Notes under the pieces: generated by a model | The model's database searches: none | What the model saw: only the letters and a program-made list of their open reading frames with translations | Told to the model about the DNA's origin: nothing | Source of the DNA: Bacillota bacterium | GTDB taxonomy: Bacteria; Bacillota; Clostridia; Tissierellales; Sedimentibacteraceae | Direction: 5' to 3' | Assembly: GCA_023453025.1 (NCBI GenBank) | Contig: JAEXUD010000035.1 | Span: 1 to 30,843, forward strand | Length of the DNA stretch: 30,843 nt | In this document: positions 23,914 through 30,843 of the stretch, piece by piece | How positions within the stretch are numbered: the stretch's first letter is position 1 | Layout: each line of letters starts with the position of its first letter | Made by a program: the position numbers and the translations under genes

Positions 23914-24968
23914 AAACTAAATTAGCAATATTGTTTGGGGGCAAATCCGATGAGTATTCAGTTTCATTGCATTCTGCCGCAGCAATAATCAAAAATGTGC
24001 CGGAGGAAATGTTTGATGTGACATTGGTAGGTATAACGCAGGAAGGCAAATGGTTTTTGTATGAGGGAACAGCCGACGGGATTAATGATGATACATGGCA
24101 CAAGGGCAATTTGAGCCCGGTATTTTTAAACATGGGCAATGATTTTAAAGGACTTGTAAAGCTTAATCTGACTGATAATACATTTGAAAAAATTGAATTG
24201 GACTGCATATTCCCTGTGCTTCACGGCAGGAACGGTGAGGACGGAACTATTCAGGGGCTTTGTCAGATGTCGGGCATTCCGTTTGTGGGATGTGACATGA
24301 CTTCCTCTGCTGTGTGCATGGATAAGGAATTTACACATGTTATATGTGAAAGTGCAGGAATTAAAACAGCACCTTATATAACAGCTGTCAATTCAAGCAA
24401 GCTCAATGTGAAAAAGCTTTATGAAGAAGCTTATGAAAAGCTGTCTCTTCCTATGTTCATTAAGCCTGCCAACAACGGCTCCTCAATTGGCATAAGCAAG
24501 GTAAGAAATTATGATGAATTCGAAAAAGGAATCATGGAAGCATTCCAGCACGACAGCAAAGCAGTTATCGAAAAAATGATTGAAGGCTTTGAAATAGGCT
24601 GTGCCGTGTTAGGCAACGAGGAATTGACAATAGGCGAAGTTGATGAAATAGACACTAAAAATGATTTCTTTGATTATGTGGAAAAATACAGCCAGCACAA
24701 TTCCAAAATATATTGTCCTGCCCGCATCAGCGATGATTTAAAAACGGAAGCTAAAGAAATTGCAGAGAAAACATACGTAGCTCTTGGCTGCAAAGGACTT
24801 TCAAGGGTTGATATGTTTATAACTCCTGAAAACAAAATATTTCTGAATGAAATAAACACTATTCCCGGACTTACAGATTTAAGCAGATATCCGTCAATGC
24901 TCAAGAAAATAGGAATAGATTACAAAGATCTGATTGTCAAGCTGGTTGAACTGGCAATGGAACAATAG
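23910..24968 (+). CDS. D-alanine--D-alanine (or D-Ala--D-Ser) ligase family, VanG-like
   Basis: A 352-residue ATP-grasp ligase making the D-Ala-D-X dipeptide used by MurF. N-terminal ILFGGKSDEYSVSLHSA with its catalytic Glu, PVLHGRNGEDGTIQG, the ATP-grasp FIKPANNGSSIGISKV, and the metal site SRVDMF...FLNEINTIPG are all present. Around the second-substrate pocket it reads DYVEKYSQHNSKIYCPARI and TDLSRYPSML; as I remember the families, the Arg in SRYP and the GEVDEI...FFDYxEKY pattern are those of VanG/VanC-type D-Ala-D-Ser (and VanA-type) ligases rather than of DdlA/DdlB. No serine racemase or VanXY gene is in the window, and the coupling to murF looks like housekeeping. The assignment as Ddl family is secure; the second substrate is open. 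Confidence 0.88.
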   Translation: MKTKLAILFGGKSDEYSVSLHSAAAIIKNVPEEMFDVTLVGITQEGKWFLYEGTADGINDDTWHKGNLSPVFLNMGNDFKGLVKLNLTDNTFEKIELDCIFPVLHGRNGEDGTIQGLCQMSGIPFVGCDMTSSAVCMDKEFTHVICESAGIKTAPYITAVNSSKLNVKKLYEEAYEKLSLPMFIKPANNGSSIGISKVRNYDEFEKGIMEAFQHDSKAVIEKMIEGFEIGCAVLGNEELTIGEVDEIDTKNDFFDYVEKYSQHNSKIYCPARISDDLKTEAKEIAEKTYVALGCKGLSRVDMFITPENKIFLNEINTIPGLTDLSRYPSMLKKIGIDYKDLIVKLVELAMEQ

Positions 24969-24983
24969 ATATACGATTGATAA

Positions 24984-25024
24984 AAAGAGTAGATTCTGAA
25001 ACGAAGGATCAGAATCTACTCTTT
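24984..25024. terminator. Bidirectional terminator between ddl and the kce-like gene
   Basis: A perfect 16-bp stem (24984-24999 and 25009-25024, core GAGTAGATTCTGA) around a 9-nt loop. T runs follow on both strands, serving the two convergent genes. Confidence 0.88.
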
Positions 25025-25035
25025 ACATTTATCTT

Positions 25036-25851
25036 TTATCTTTTTAAACCAAGTATTTCTCTTGCTTCGTCCGGTGCTGCCACCTCACGGCCCATTTCTC
25101 TTGAAAGGCGTGCAACCCTTTCAACCAGCTGTGCATTTGATTTAGCCAACACACCCTTGGAAAAATAAATATTATCCTCAAATCCCGTTCTTGCATGACC
25201 GCCAAGTATTATGGCTGCCATGTTCAAAGGAAGCTGATATCTGCCCACTCCGGCAACAGTCCATGTTGATCCTGCCGGAATTGATTCAACCATATATAAT
25301 AAATCTCTCAGTTCTCCGCCCATTGCTCCCGGAACTCCAAGAACAAAGTCAAAATGCATCGGAGTGTTTATTATACCTTTTTTTGCAAATCGCAATGCTG
25401 TATCAACCATGCCCTTTTCAAAGCATTCCAGCTCCGGTTTAACTCCCAGCTCGTTCATGCGTTTAGCAAATATTTTAATGTTTTCTTCTGTGTTCATAAA
25501 TACGTCGTCTGCAAAATTACAGGTTCCCATACTGAGTGTAGCCATTTCAGGGCTTAACTCAATGGGCTGCATTCTTTGCTGTGGAGTATGCCATGTTGCT
25601 CCTCCTGTTGAAGGCTGGAATATAATGTTGCATTTTGCTTCGATTTTTTCTTTTATTTCCTTGTAAACCGCATAATCCTGTGTCGGATTCCCTTCCTTGT
25701 CTCTGGCATGTACATGCACCATTGATGCACCTGCCAGATAGCATTCATATGCTGCTTCTGCTATTTCATCAGGTGTCAGAGGAAGATTAGGTTGTTGTTC
25801 TCTTGTTACTTCCGCTCCGGTCAAGCAAGCGGTAATAATTAATTTTTCCAT
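25036..25851 (-). CDS. kce: 3-keto-5-aminohexanoate cleavage enzyme (Kce-like BKACE)
   Basis: A 271-residue BKACE enzyme that closely follows true Kce of lysine fermenters. The substrate loop reads GAEVTREQQPNLPLTPDE with Glu14, Thr16 and Arg17; the zinc ligands are His46 and His48 (HVHAR) and Glu225 (FEDN); GVGR (Arg204) is intact. Expected reaction: 3-keto-5-aminohexanoate plus acetyl-CoA gives 3-aminobutyryl-CoA and acetoacetate. The start at 25851 has GGAGG 5 nt upstream and makes the residue numbers line up with the family; the ATG 12 nt earlier contains that ribosome site. The rest of the lysine pathway (kamA, kamD/E, kdd, kal) is not here, so the symbol rests on the pocket only. It lies downstream of an aldehyde dehydrogenase but has its own promoter. 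Distinct from the BKACE at 1443-2345. Confidence 0.8.
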   Translation of the reverse strand: MEKLIITACLTGAEVTREQQPNLPLTPDEIAEAAYECYLAGASMVHVHARDKEGNPTQDYAVYKEIKEKIEAKCNIIFQPSTGGATWHTPQQRMQPIELSPEMATLSMGTCNFADDVFMNTEENIKIFAKRMNELGVKPELECFEKGMVDTALRFAKKGIINTPMHFDFVLGVPGAMGGELRDLLYMVESIPAGSTWTVAGVGRYQLPLNMAAIILGGHARTGFEDNIYFSKGVLAKSNAQLVERVARLSREMGREVAAPDEAREILGLKR

Positions 25852-25886
25852 TGGTACCTCCATACAATAATTTTTTGCCTAACATT

Positions 25887-25915
25887 ATTTTACAGTACCT
25901 ACGCAATATAGTCAA
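25887..25915 (-). promoter_or_regulatory. Sigma-A promoter of the kce-like gene
   Basis: On the minus strand: TTGACT (25910-25915), a 17-bp spacer, TAAAAT (25887-25892), about 35 bp before the start. No sigma-54 element is seen here, unlike the first BKACE gene. Confidence 0.65.
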
Positions 25916-25983
25916 TTACTGCTGATGTGTTTTTCTACAGATAATGATAAATTTCATTGCAAAAAATCTGTATCAACCATAGA

Positions 25984-27420
25984 TTACATAAGTATGCCTT
26001 TCATTATAATTGTTTTCACCTGGGTAAGTTCTTCCAGTGTCGCACTTACACCTTCTCTTCCAATTCCGCTCATCTTGTATCCTCCGAATGCAATATCAGG
26101 GTGTCTGTATCTTCCCGTGCCGTTCAAAACAACGCTGCCGCATTCTATTCTATACGCTGTTTTTAGAGCCTTGCTAATGTCATGGGTCATAATGCCGCCA
26201 TTAAGACCATATACAGAAGAATTATGTATTTCAATTGCTTCATCCATTGTATCAAATCCTATTACAGGGAATACCGGGCCGAACACTTCCATATCTTTTG
26301 CAATATCCATATCCGGGGTTACATCAGTCAGTACGGTAGGCTCAAAAAATGTCCTATTGATTATATTTCCGCCGCATAAGCATTTTGCTCCCTGACCGAC
26401 AGTGTATTCTACCTGCCTTTTTACTTCAAGAGCTGCCTTTTCATTAATCAGGCATCCCATTTCAGATTCAGGGTTTATAGGGTCTCCGATTTTAAGTTTT
26501 TTTAGTCTTTCAACAAGCTGTTTTGTAAAATTTTCCCTAATTGAGTTCTGGACTATGAATCTTTTAGTCGCTATACATATTTGACCTGAATTTGTGGTTC
26601 TGGCCATTATTGCGTTTTGAAGAGCCAATTCCATATCAGCATCTTCATATATAATCATTGCATCGTTACCGCCTAATTCCAGAAATACACGGTGGAGATT
26701 TGCCGCGGCCTGTTTTGCGGTTTCAATTCCCACTGCTGTGCTTCCTGTTAGGCTAACGGCATCAATTTCAGAGCTTCCCACAAGATATTTACCTACAACA
26801 GAACCACTGCCGGTTACAATTTGAAGGGCATCTCCCGGTACTCCGCATTCTGCAAGCAGCTCCGTTATTTTTATAAGAGTCAGAGGGTTGTCAGAGGGCG
26901 GTTTAACAATAACCGAATTTCCTGTTGACAGAGCAGGAGCAACCTTGTATGCGTAGGTTGAAGCAGGGAAATTAAATGGTATAATGCATACGACAGTTCC
27001 CAAAGGTTCTCTGCGGGTATATATTATGTCATTTTCTCCTCCTTGCTGATTATCGGGAAGAGTTATGCCGTAAAGATGATTGGCTCCCTCCAGAAAACGC
27101 CGGAATATAACCGGAACAAGACCCACCTCGGCTTTTGCCTCCTTTATGGGTTTTCCTGTTTCCTTGCACAAAAGTTCGGCAAGCTCGTCTACGTGTTCAC
27201 TAATTTTATCAATAAATTTCAATAAAATTTTTGAACGTTCATGCAGGGGTGTTCCTCCCCAGATCTTTTTACCATTTAGTGAATGCTTCAATGCCAGATC
27301 TAGATCTTCTATCGATGAATCCGGAACTGTATCAATCAATTTCTGTGTGGCAGGGTTAAGTATATCAATGGTTCTGCCGCCCGGAGAATCTTTTTTTTGT
27401 CCGCCTATAAGCATTTTCAT
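25984..27420 (-). CDS. NAD(P)-dependent aldehyde dehydrogenase
   Basis: A 478-residue member of the aldehyde dehydrogenase superfamily, oxidising an aldehyde to the acid. Catalytic features are complete: Asn in IPFNFPAS, Glu in LELGGND, the nucleophile Cys in NSGQICIATKR, and EVFGPVFPVIGF plus the C-terminal YKMSGIGREG. It resembles the succinate-semialdehyde/glyceraldehyde/lactaldehyde-type branch, but the substrate cannot be read from sequence. The ATG at 27420 is chosen because GGTGG lies 6 nt upstream; the reading frame opens 21 nt earlier at a less likely ATG. The kce-like gene follows after 132 bp with its own promoter, so the two may work together in amino-acid degradation, but that is inference. 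Confidence 0.9.
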   Translation of the reverse strand: MKMLIGGQKKDSPGGRTIDILNPATQKLIDTVPDSSIEDLDLALKHSLNGKKIWGGTPLHERSKILLKFIDKISEHVDELAELLCKETGKPIKEAKAEVGLVPVIFRRFLEGANHLYGITLPDNQQGGENDIIYTRREPLGTVVCIIPFNFPASTYAYKVAPALSTGNSVIVKPPSDNPLTLIKITELLAECGVPGDALQIVTGSGSVVGKYLVGSSEIDAVSLTGSTAVGIETAKQAAANLHRVFLELGGNDAMIIYEDADMELALQNAIMARTTNSGQICIATKRFIVQNSIRENFTKQLVERLKKLKIGDPINPESEMGCLINEKAALEVKRQVEYTVGQGAKCLCGGNIINRTFFEPTVLTDVTPDMDIAKDMEVFGPVFPVIGFDTMDEAIEIHNSSVYGLNGGIMTHDISKALKTAYRIECGSVVLNGTGRYRHPDIAFGGYKMSGIGREGVSATLEELTQVKTIIMKGILM

Positions 27421-27458
27421 AAGTACCACCATTCCTTTCATTTTTATATGTTTTAAAT

Positions 27459-27487
27459 ATTATGTCATAATTCCTATGCTATTGCAA
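27459..27487 (-). promoter_or_regulatory. Candidate sigma-A promoter of the aldehyde dehydrogenase gene
   Basis: On the minus strand: TTGCAA (27482-27487), a 17-bp spacer, CATAAT (27459-27464). Confidence 0.5.
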
Positions 27488-27677
27488 ACGGATTTCAGCA
27501 ATAAATAAAAATGTTTCTTGGATTTTTTTCGGAACATATTAATTATCTGAAATAATTTAAAAAAAATTCTAAATTGGGTGGAAATATTACATTATTTATA
27601 GTATAACTTTATATGAATTATTGTAACATAAATTTTAATTGTAAAATAGTAAGGAAAAATTTACGCAGGAGAAAAAA

Positions 27678-28655
27678 ATGGATAGAGAACTGGCTTTGAA
27701 TATAGTAAGGGTAACAGAAGCAGCTGCGCTGGGCAGCGGAAAGTATATGGGCAGAGGAAACAAGGAAATTGCCGATCAGGCTGCAGTTGACGGAATGAGA
27801 AGCATGTTTCAGGTGCTTGATATTGCAGGAACAGTCGTAATAGGCGAGGGAGAGCTGGATGAGGCGCCTATGCTTTATATCGGAGAGAAAATCGGTACAT
27901 GGGAAGAAGGAGCACCTGAAATCGATATAGCGGTAGATCCTCTCGACGGCACCAAGCTTGTTGCAAAAGGACTGCCAGGTGCTTTAGCGGTAGTTGCAGT
28001 TGCGCCAAAAGGATGTCTTTTACATGCACCTGATATGTATATGGATAAAATAGCAGTTGGTCCAAAAGCAAAAGGATGTGTAGATATAACTGCTCCAATT
28101 GAAAAAAATCTGTATAATGTAGCTAAAGCTTTATGCAAAGATATTACAGAAGTAACAGTTATTATGCAGGACAGAGAAAGGCATCAGCATCTGATAGAAA
28201 GTGCAAGAAGTGTAGGTGCAAGAATAAAGCTTTTTGGAGACGGAGATGTGGCAGCTGCCATAGCAACATGCTTCGGAGAATCCGGTGTGGATATGTTTAT
28301 TGGAAAAGGAGGAGCTCCTGAAGGAGTAATTTCAGCTGCGGCAATTAAATGCCTGGGAGGAGAGTTTCAGGGTATATTAAGACCGGATAATGATGAGGAG
28401 GAAAGAAGATGCAGGGAAATGGCGGGAGACAGTTGGAGCAGAGTCCTCACCATGGAAGATCTGGCAAGGGGCGACGATATAATATTTGCTGCAACCGGAG
28501 TTTCTGACGGGGAACTTTTAAAGGGAGTCAGATATATGGCAAACAACAGGGCAAGGACATCTTCGATGGTTACACGCTCAAAATCAGGCACAATCCGATT
28601 TATAGATACAACTCATGTCCTGGATAAAAAACCAGAATACGCATACGTAAAATAA
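27678..28655 (+). CDS. glpX: Fructose-1,6-bisphosphatase class II
   Basis: A 325-residue gluconeogenic phosphatase hydrolysing fructose-1,6-bisphosphate to fructose-6-phosphate in the cytoplasm. GlpX signatures are complete: RGNKEIADQAAVDGMR, IGEGELDEAP (Glu57), VDPLDGTKLVAKG (metal-binding Asp87 and Asp90), FGDGDVAAAI, and GKGGAPEGVISAAA. CAGGAG lies 8 nt before the ATG. It suits an organism living on amino acids and organic acids that must make sugars. It converges with the phosphatase gene on the other strand, and its TAA stop lies inside the arm of a palindromic element. Confidence 0.96.
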   Translation: MDRELALNIVRVTEAAALGSGKYMGRGNKEIADQAAVDGMRSMFQVLDIAGTVVIGEGELDEAPMLYIGEKIGTWEEGAPEIDIAVDPLDGTKLVAKGLPGALAVVAVAPKGCLLHAPDMYMDKIAVGPKAKGCVDITAPIEKNLYNVAKALCKDITEVTVIMQDRERHQHLIESARSVGARIKLFGDGDVAAAIATCFGESGVDMFIGKGGAPEGVISAAAIKCLGGEFQGILRPDNDEEERRCREMAGDSWSRVLTMEDLARGDDIIFAATGVSDGELLKGVRYMANNRARTSSMVTRSKSGTIRFIDTTHVLDKKPEYAYVK

Positions 28656-28731
28656 ACTCCACTCCGGGGGCAGACCTTAAAATGAACCGCTTTCACGGTT
28701 CGTTTTAAGATCTGTCCCCCAGAGTGTTTAT
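28652..28731. repeat. 80-nt REP-like palindromic element between convergent genes
   Basis: An almost complete inverted repeat: ATAAAC / GTTTAT at the tips, ACTC / GAGT, GGGGG (28666-28670) / CCCCC (28716-28720), and a 14-bp inner stem CTTAAAATGAACCG (28676-28689) / CGGTTCGTTTTAAG (28696-28709) around a 6-nt loop. A few mismatches, bulges and one wobble interrupt it. It fills the whole gap between glpX and the phosphatase gene, and the stop codons of both genes lie in its tips. The GGGGACAGA-type sequence recalls palindromes spread by REP-associated transposases; it may also end transcription both ways, although it lacks a T run. Only one copy is in the window. Confidence 0.75.
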
Positions 28732-29894
28732 AAATATATTATATTTGTTTTCTTGCCAGCTTTTTTTAACTCTTCAACCAGGCTATCAATAATATTTTGC
28801 TTGATGTTGTAGCCCATTGGAAAATTTGGATTTTGGTGAGCAGGATTTACTGCTCTGCCTACGTATAGGTTTATGTGAGTCCCAATATCAGTCAGTATTT
28901 TGGTTAGAAGCGAGCTGCCGTCATAGTCATTGAATTCTAATAAATCCTCATAGCTTGCTTTATTTAATCTCCTGATATTATCCAGAGTCTTACCAAGAGT
29001 CAGAACACCTTCTGTTACAAGATCAAATCCATCCATGTATGCCATAGGCGGTATGTCGTCCCTCATGGAATCCATGTCAACTTGCAGATCTTTTCCAAGC
29101 TCACGTTCTGCTATAAGAGCTGTTGTACCTCCGCAGATAATTTTCAAATTGTCACTTAGCTTCATTATTTCCGCAAGCTTTTTATCCAGTGATTTATCGG
29201 CCGGAGGCCCTATAAATAAATCAATTATTTCTGTTCTTCTCACTTTTATTGTCAAAATAGTTGTGTCATCACCCGGTTCATTGTTGTATAAATTGTTACA
29301 TACACCAATGAAGTTACCATTAATCAGATGAGCAGATTTATTTACATTATTTAAATCCTTAAGATATTCATTTACTTCTTCCCAGGTCCAGCCCAGATTA
29401 AGCATCTGACCGATGCCGGCATGAATAGCTCCATCAGACACAACACATATTGTATCTCCTTCCTTAAGCTCCAGGTTTGATTCGTATATTTTTTTATTGC
29501 CTATTATTCGCTCGGTTTTTTCTATCATAATACTTCTTTTGTGCGAAAAATAAAAATATGGGGGATTGTCATATTCTGCAATGTAAGCATTGTTATTTTT
29601 ATCAATTTTAATTATTGTAAATGTAGAATAGGCCAGCTTTCTCACCTTGCACTCAGGAAGGGTATTTATTACTGTTTCAATAGTTTCATCAATTGACGCA
29701 CCATTATTCAGCATTGTTACGGCAATTTTAGTTGTCATTGTTGCAAGTATGTTTGCTTTCACACCACTTCCAAGTCCGTCGGATATAACAATAATACATC
29801 CATTATTATCATAGATATATTCGACCTTGTCTCCACACAATTCCTCCGTGAATTTATTTAAGCTTTTATAATTTATATCGATAAAATTATCCAT
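28728..29894 (-). CDS. SpoIIE-type PP2C serine/threonine phosphatase with extra C-terminal domain
   Basis: A 388-residue protein. Residues about 1-215 form a SpoIIE/RsbU-like PP2C phosphatase domain, with metal-site Asp residues in VISDGLGSGVKA, CVVSDGAIHAGIG and GDDTTILTIK. The C-terminal about 165 residues start at DLFIGPPADKSLDKKL and include IICGGTTALIAERELGK; I do not recognise this part from a named family. The gene overlaps the stop of the hydrogenase-like gene by one base (TAATG), so the two are co-translated. In clostridial sensory [FeFe]-hydrogenase clusters a PP2C phosphatase is a frequent partner; here it would pass on the signal by dephosphorylating a protein target that is not visible in the window. 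No signal peptide or membrane segment is seen. Confidence 0.82.
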   Translation of the reverse strand: MDNFIDINYKSLNKFTEELCGDKVEYIYDNNGCIIVISDGLGSGVKANILATMTTKIAVTMLNNGASIDETIETVINTLPECKVRKLAYSTFTIIKIDKNNNAYIAEYDNPPYFYFSHKRSIMIEKTERIIGNKKIYESNLELKEGDTICVVSDGAIHAGIGQMLNLGWTWEEVNEYLKDLNNVNKSAHLINGNFIGVCNNLYNNEPGDDTTILTIKVRRTEIIDLFIGPPADKSLDKKLAEIMKLSDNLKIICGGTTALIAERELGKDLQVDMDSMRDDIPPMAYMDGFDLVTEGVLTLGKTLDNIRRLNKASYEDLLEFNDYDGSSLLTKILTDIGTHINLYVGRAVNPAHQNPNFPMGYNIKQNIIDSLVEELKKAGKKTNIIYL

Positions 29895-30843
29895 TATTCT
29901 TCATTTTCCTCTAAAACAACTTTTTTAAGCTTTAGAAGCGCAGCCTTTGTTTCAGCTGTTGTTTCGCCTAACAACCCTGCAATTTCCTGGGCTACCCTCA
30001 TTTGTTTTTCAATTACTTTATCGGCGGTTTCCAAAGTATTTAATTTTAAATTAATTATTTGTTCTTTTTTCCCTTCTTCATCAGTAATGTCATTTAAGAT
30101 TCCAAACAATATTTTATTTTTCGGTAAATAAATAATGCGCTCAAACATAACCATATTGTAGTTTTCCAAGGTAATTTTCCTCCCGACCATATTTTCCTCA
30201 GTGCTTAGAACAGCCTTAAAATCATTGATAGGCATAATGGATGAAAGAGGTTTATTTCTTATTTTAGCTATGTTTGTTTTAAATACCTTTTCTCCAACCG
30301 GATTTAAATCAAGTATATTTAATTCCAAATTCGTAATCACAATGATGCTTGGAGAGTACTGGAAGTAAATATTTGATATTTTTTCTGCTTGATTACGCAT
30401 GTATGGCATACACATTTGAGGATGAGATAATCCTTCAAGAACAGCAATTGCTTTATCTCTGCATGTGTCATATCCGCAAGCTCCGCAGTTCAGCTCATCA
30501 GATTTTGAATGCTTGCCTGTTTGCTCCAACACATTTCTTATATCTTCCTCTGTATAAATTGGATGCAGATATTGCTTGTTTCTGAAATTTCTAATATAAT
30601 TTATATTTTTATCCTGTGCTGTATAAATAAGTTCTTCTTTTACTTCATGGACAGATAATCTTGTTTTAGTTTTAGTTTTTCTAACATATATGTTTTGACC
30701 TTTTTTAGGTACGGCAGGACCTCCGAGGCAACCTCCGAGGCAGCTGTTAGCCTCAATTATTACATTCGACAATTTGTCCTCGGATAAAGCGTCAAATGCT
30801 CCCCTTAAATTATCAATGCCCGAAATAGACAAGGGTGTAAATC
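29894..30843 (-). CDS. [FeFe]-hydrogenase-like sensor with Fes and PAS domains (partial, 5' end outside window)
   Basis: The reading frame stays open to the window edge, so only the last about 315 residues are seen; the TTG at 30832 is internal. The visible start is the end of the hydrogenase catalytic domain: IEANSCLGGCLGGPA corresponds to the third H-cluster motif, with both cysteines kept but the usual ExMAC changed to EANSC. Next comes a Fes-type 4Fe-4S domain (LNCGACGYDTC with a later MCMPYM Cys), a PAS domain at about 150-260 from the internal TTG (SPSIIVITNLELNILDLNPVGEKVF), and a charged helical tail. This order is that of sensory (group C, HydS-like) hydrogenases, thought to sense hydrogen or redox state rather than make hydrogen. 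The coupled phosphatase gene supports a signalling role. Whether all H-cluster motifs are present cannot be checked here. Confidence 0.82.
   Translation of the reverse strand, partial: FTPLSISGIDNLRGAFDALSEDKLSNVIIEANSCLGGCLGGPAVPKKGQNIYVRKTKTKTRLSVHEVKEELIYTAQDKNINYIRNFRNKQYLHPIYTEEDIRNVLEQTGKHSKSDELNCGACGYDTCRDKAIAVLEGLSHPQMCMPYMRNQAEKISNIYFQYSPSIIVITNLELNILDLNPVGEKVFKTNIAKIRNKPLSSIMPINDFKAVLSTEENMVGRKITLENYNMVMFERIIYLPKNKILFGILNDITDEEGKKEQIINLKLNTLETADKVIEKQMRVAQEIAGLLGETTAETKAALLKLKKVVLEENEE

Noticed and set aside
27080..27508. Plus-strand ORF of 142 codons opposite the start of the aldehyde dehydrogenase gene
   Set aside because: Antisense to a conserved coding region, with no good ribosome site and low-complexity translation.
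30830..30832. TTG as the start of the hydrogenase-like gene
   Set aside because: The frame stays open through codons for Phe-Thr-Pro to the window edge, and the protein lacks most of its catalytic domain, so this is an internal Leu.
1..30843. CRISPR arrays, tRNA/rRNA genes, insertion sequences and riboswitches
   Set aside because: I looked for regular direct repeats, cloverleaf or T-loop signatures, transposase-like proteins and long structured leaders and saw none that I could support.

Overview
The window is AT-rich, low-GC DNA with dense gene packing, strong AGGAGG-type ribosome sites and many short hairpin-plus-T terminators. Gene content points to a strictly anaerobic, amino-acid/organic-acid fermenting Clostridia-type Firmicute: a one-chain pyruvate:ferredoxin oxidoreductase, an electron-bifurcating-type EtfAB with a 2-hydroxyacid dehydrogenase, HPr kinase, a [FeFe]-hydrogenase-related protein, class II fructose bisphosphatase and two BKACE (beta-keto acid cleavage) enzymes. 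A Sedimentibacter/Tissierellia-like host is my guess, not something I can prove from this sequence. I saw no rRNA, tRNA, CRISPR array, prophage or insertion sequence.

Layout. (1) 50-7200: an M20 peptidase, then a compact sigma-54 catabolic island: BKACE enzyme, PAS/AAA+/Fis enhancer-binding regulator, PanE-like dehydrogenase and a GntP-type permease. Four GG-N10-GC sigma-54 promoters can be read directly, one in front of each of these genes including the regulator. (2) 7330-10200: uvrC and hprK. (3) 10370-14160: pyruvate:ferredoxin oxidoreductase. (4) 14200-19630: a FadR-type regulator, then etfB-etfA-2-hydroxyacid dehydrogenase-cidA/lrgA-lrgB under a consensus sigma-A promoter with two identical TGGTACTACCA palindromes. 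(5) 19630-22380: a lipoprotein and a second, paralogous cidA/lrgA-lrgB pair. (6) 22450-24968: murF-ddl, the ligase looking VanG-like. (7) 24984-27490: a Kce-like BKACE and an aldehyde dehydrogenase on the minus strand. (8) 27678-30843: glpX, an 80-nt palindromic element holding both convergent stop codons, then a SpoIIE-type phosphatase and the 3' part of a PAS-containing [FeFe]-hydrogenase-like protein cut by the window end.

How it fits together: the lactate-type operon would oxidise a 2-hydroxyacid to a 2-oxoacid using NAD+ driven by reduced ferredoxin, and the neighbouring PFOR would turn pyruvate into acetyl-CoA and reduced ferredoxin. The usual lactate permease is missing and LrgAB pairs sit in its place, suggesting that they carry the 2-hydroxyacid or pyruvate. 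The sigma-54 island looks like an inducible uptake-oxidation-cleavage route for an unidentified acid that ends in acyl-CoA products. The hydrogenase-like/phosphatase pair resembles a hydrogen- or redox-sensing module.
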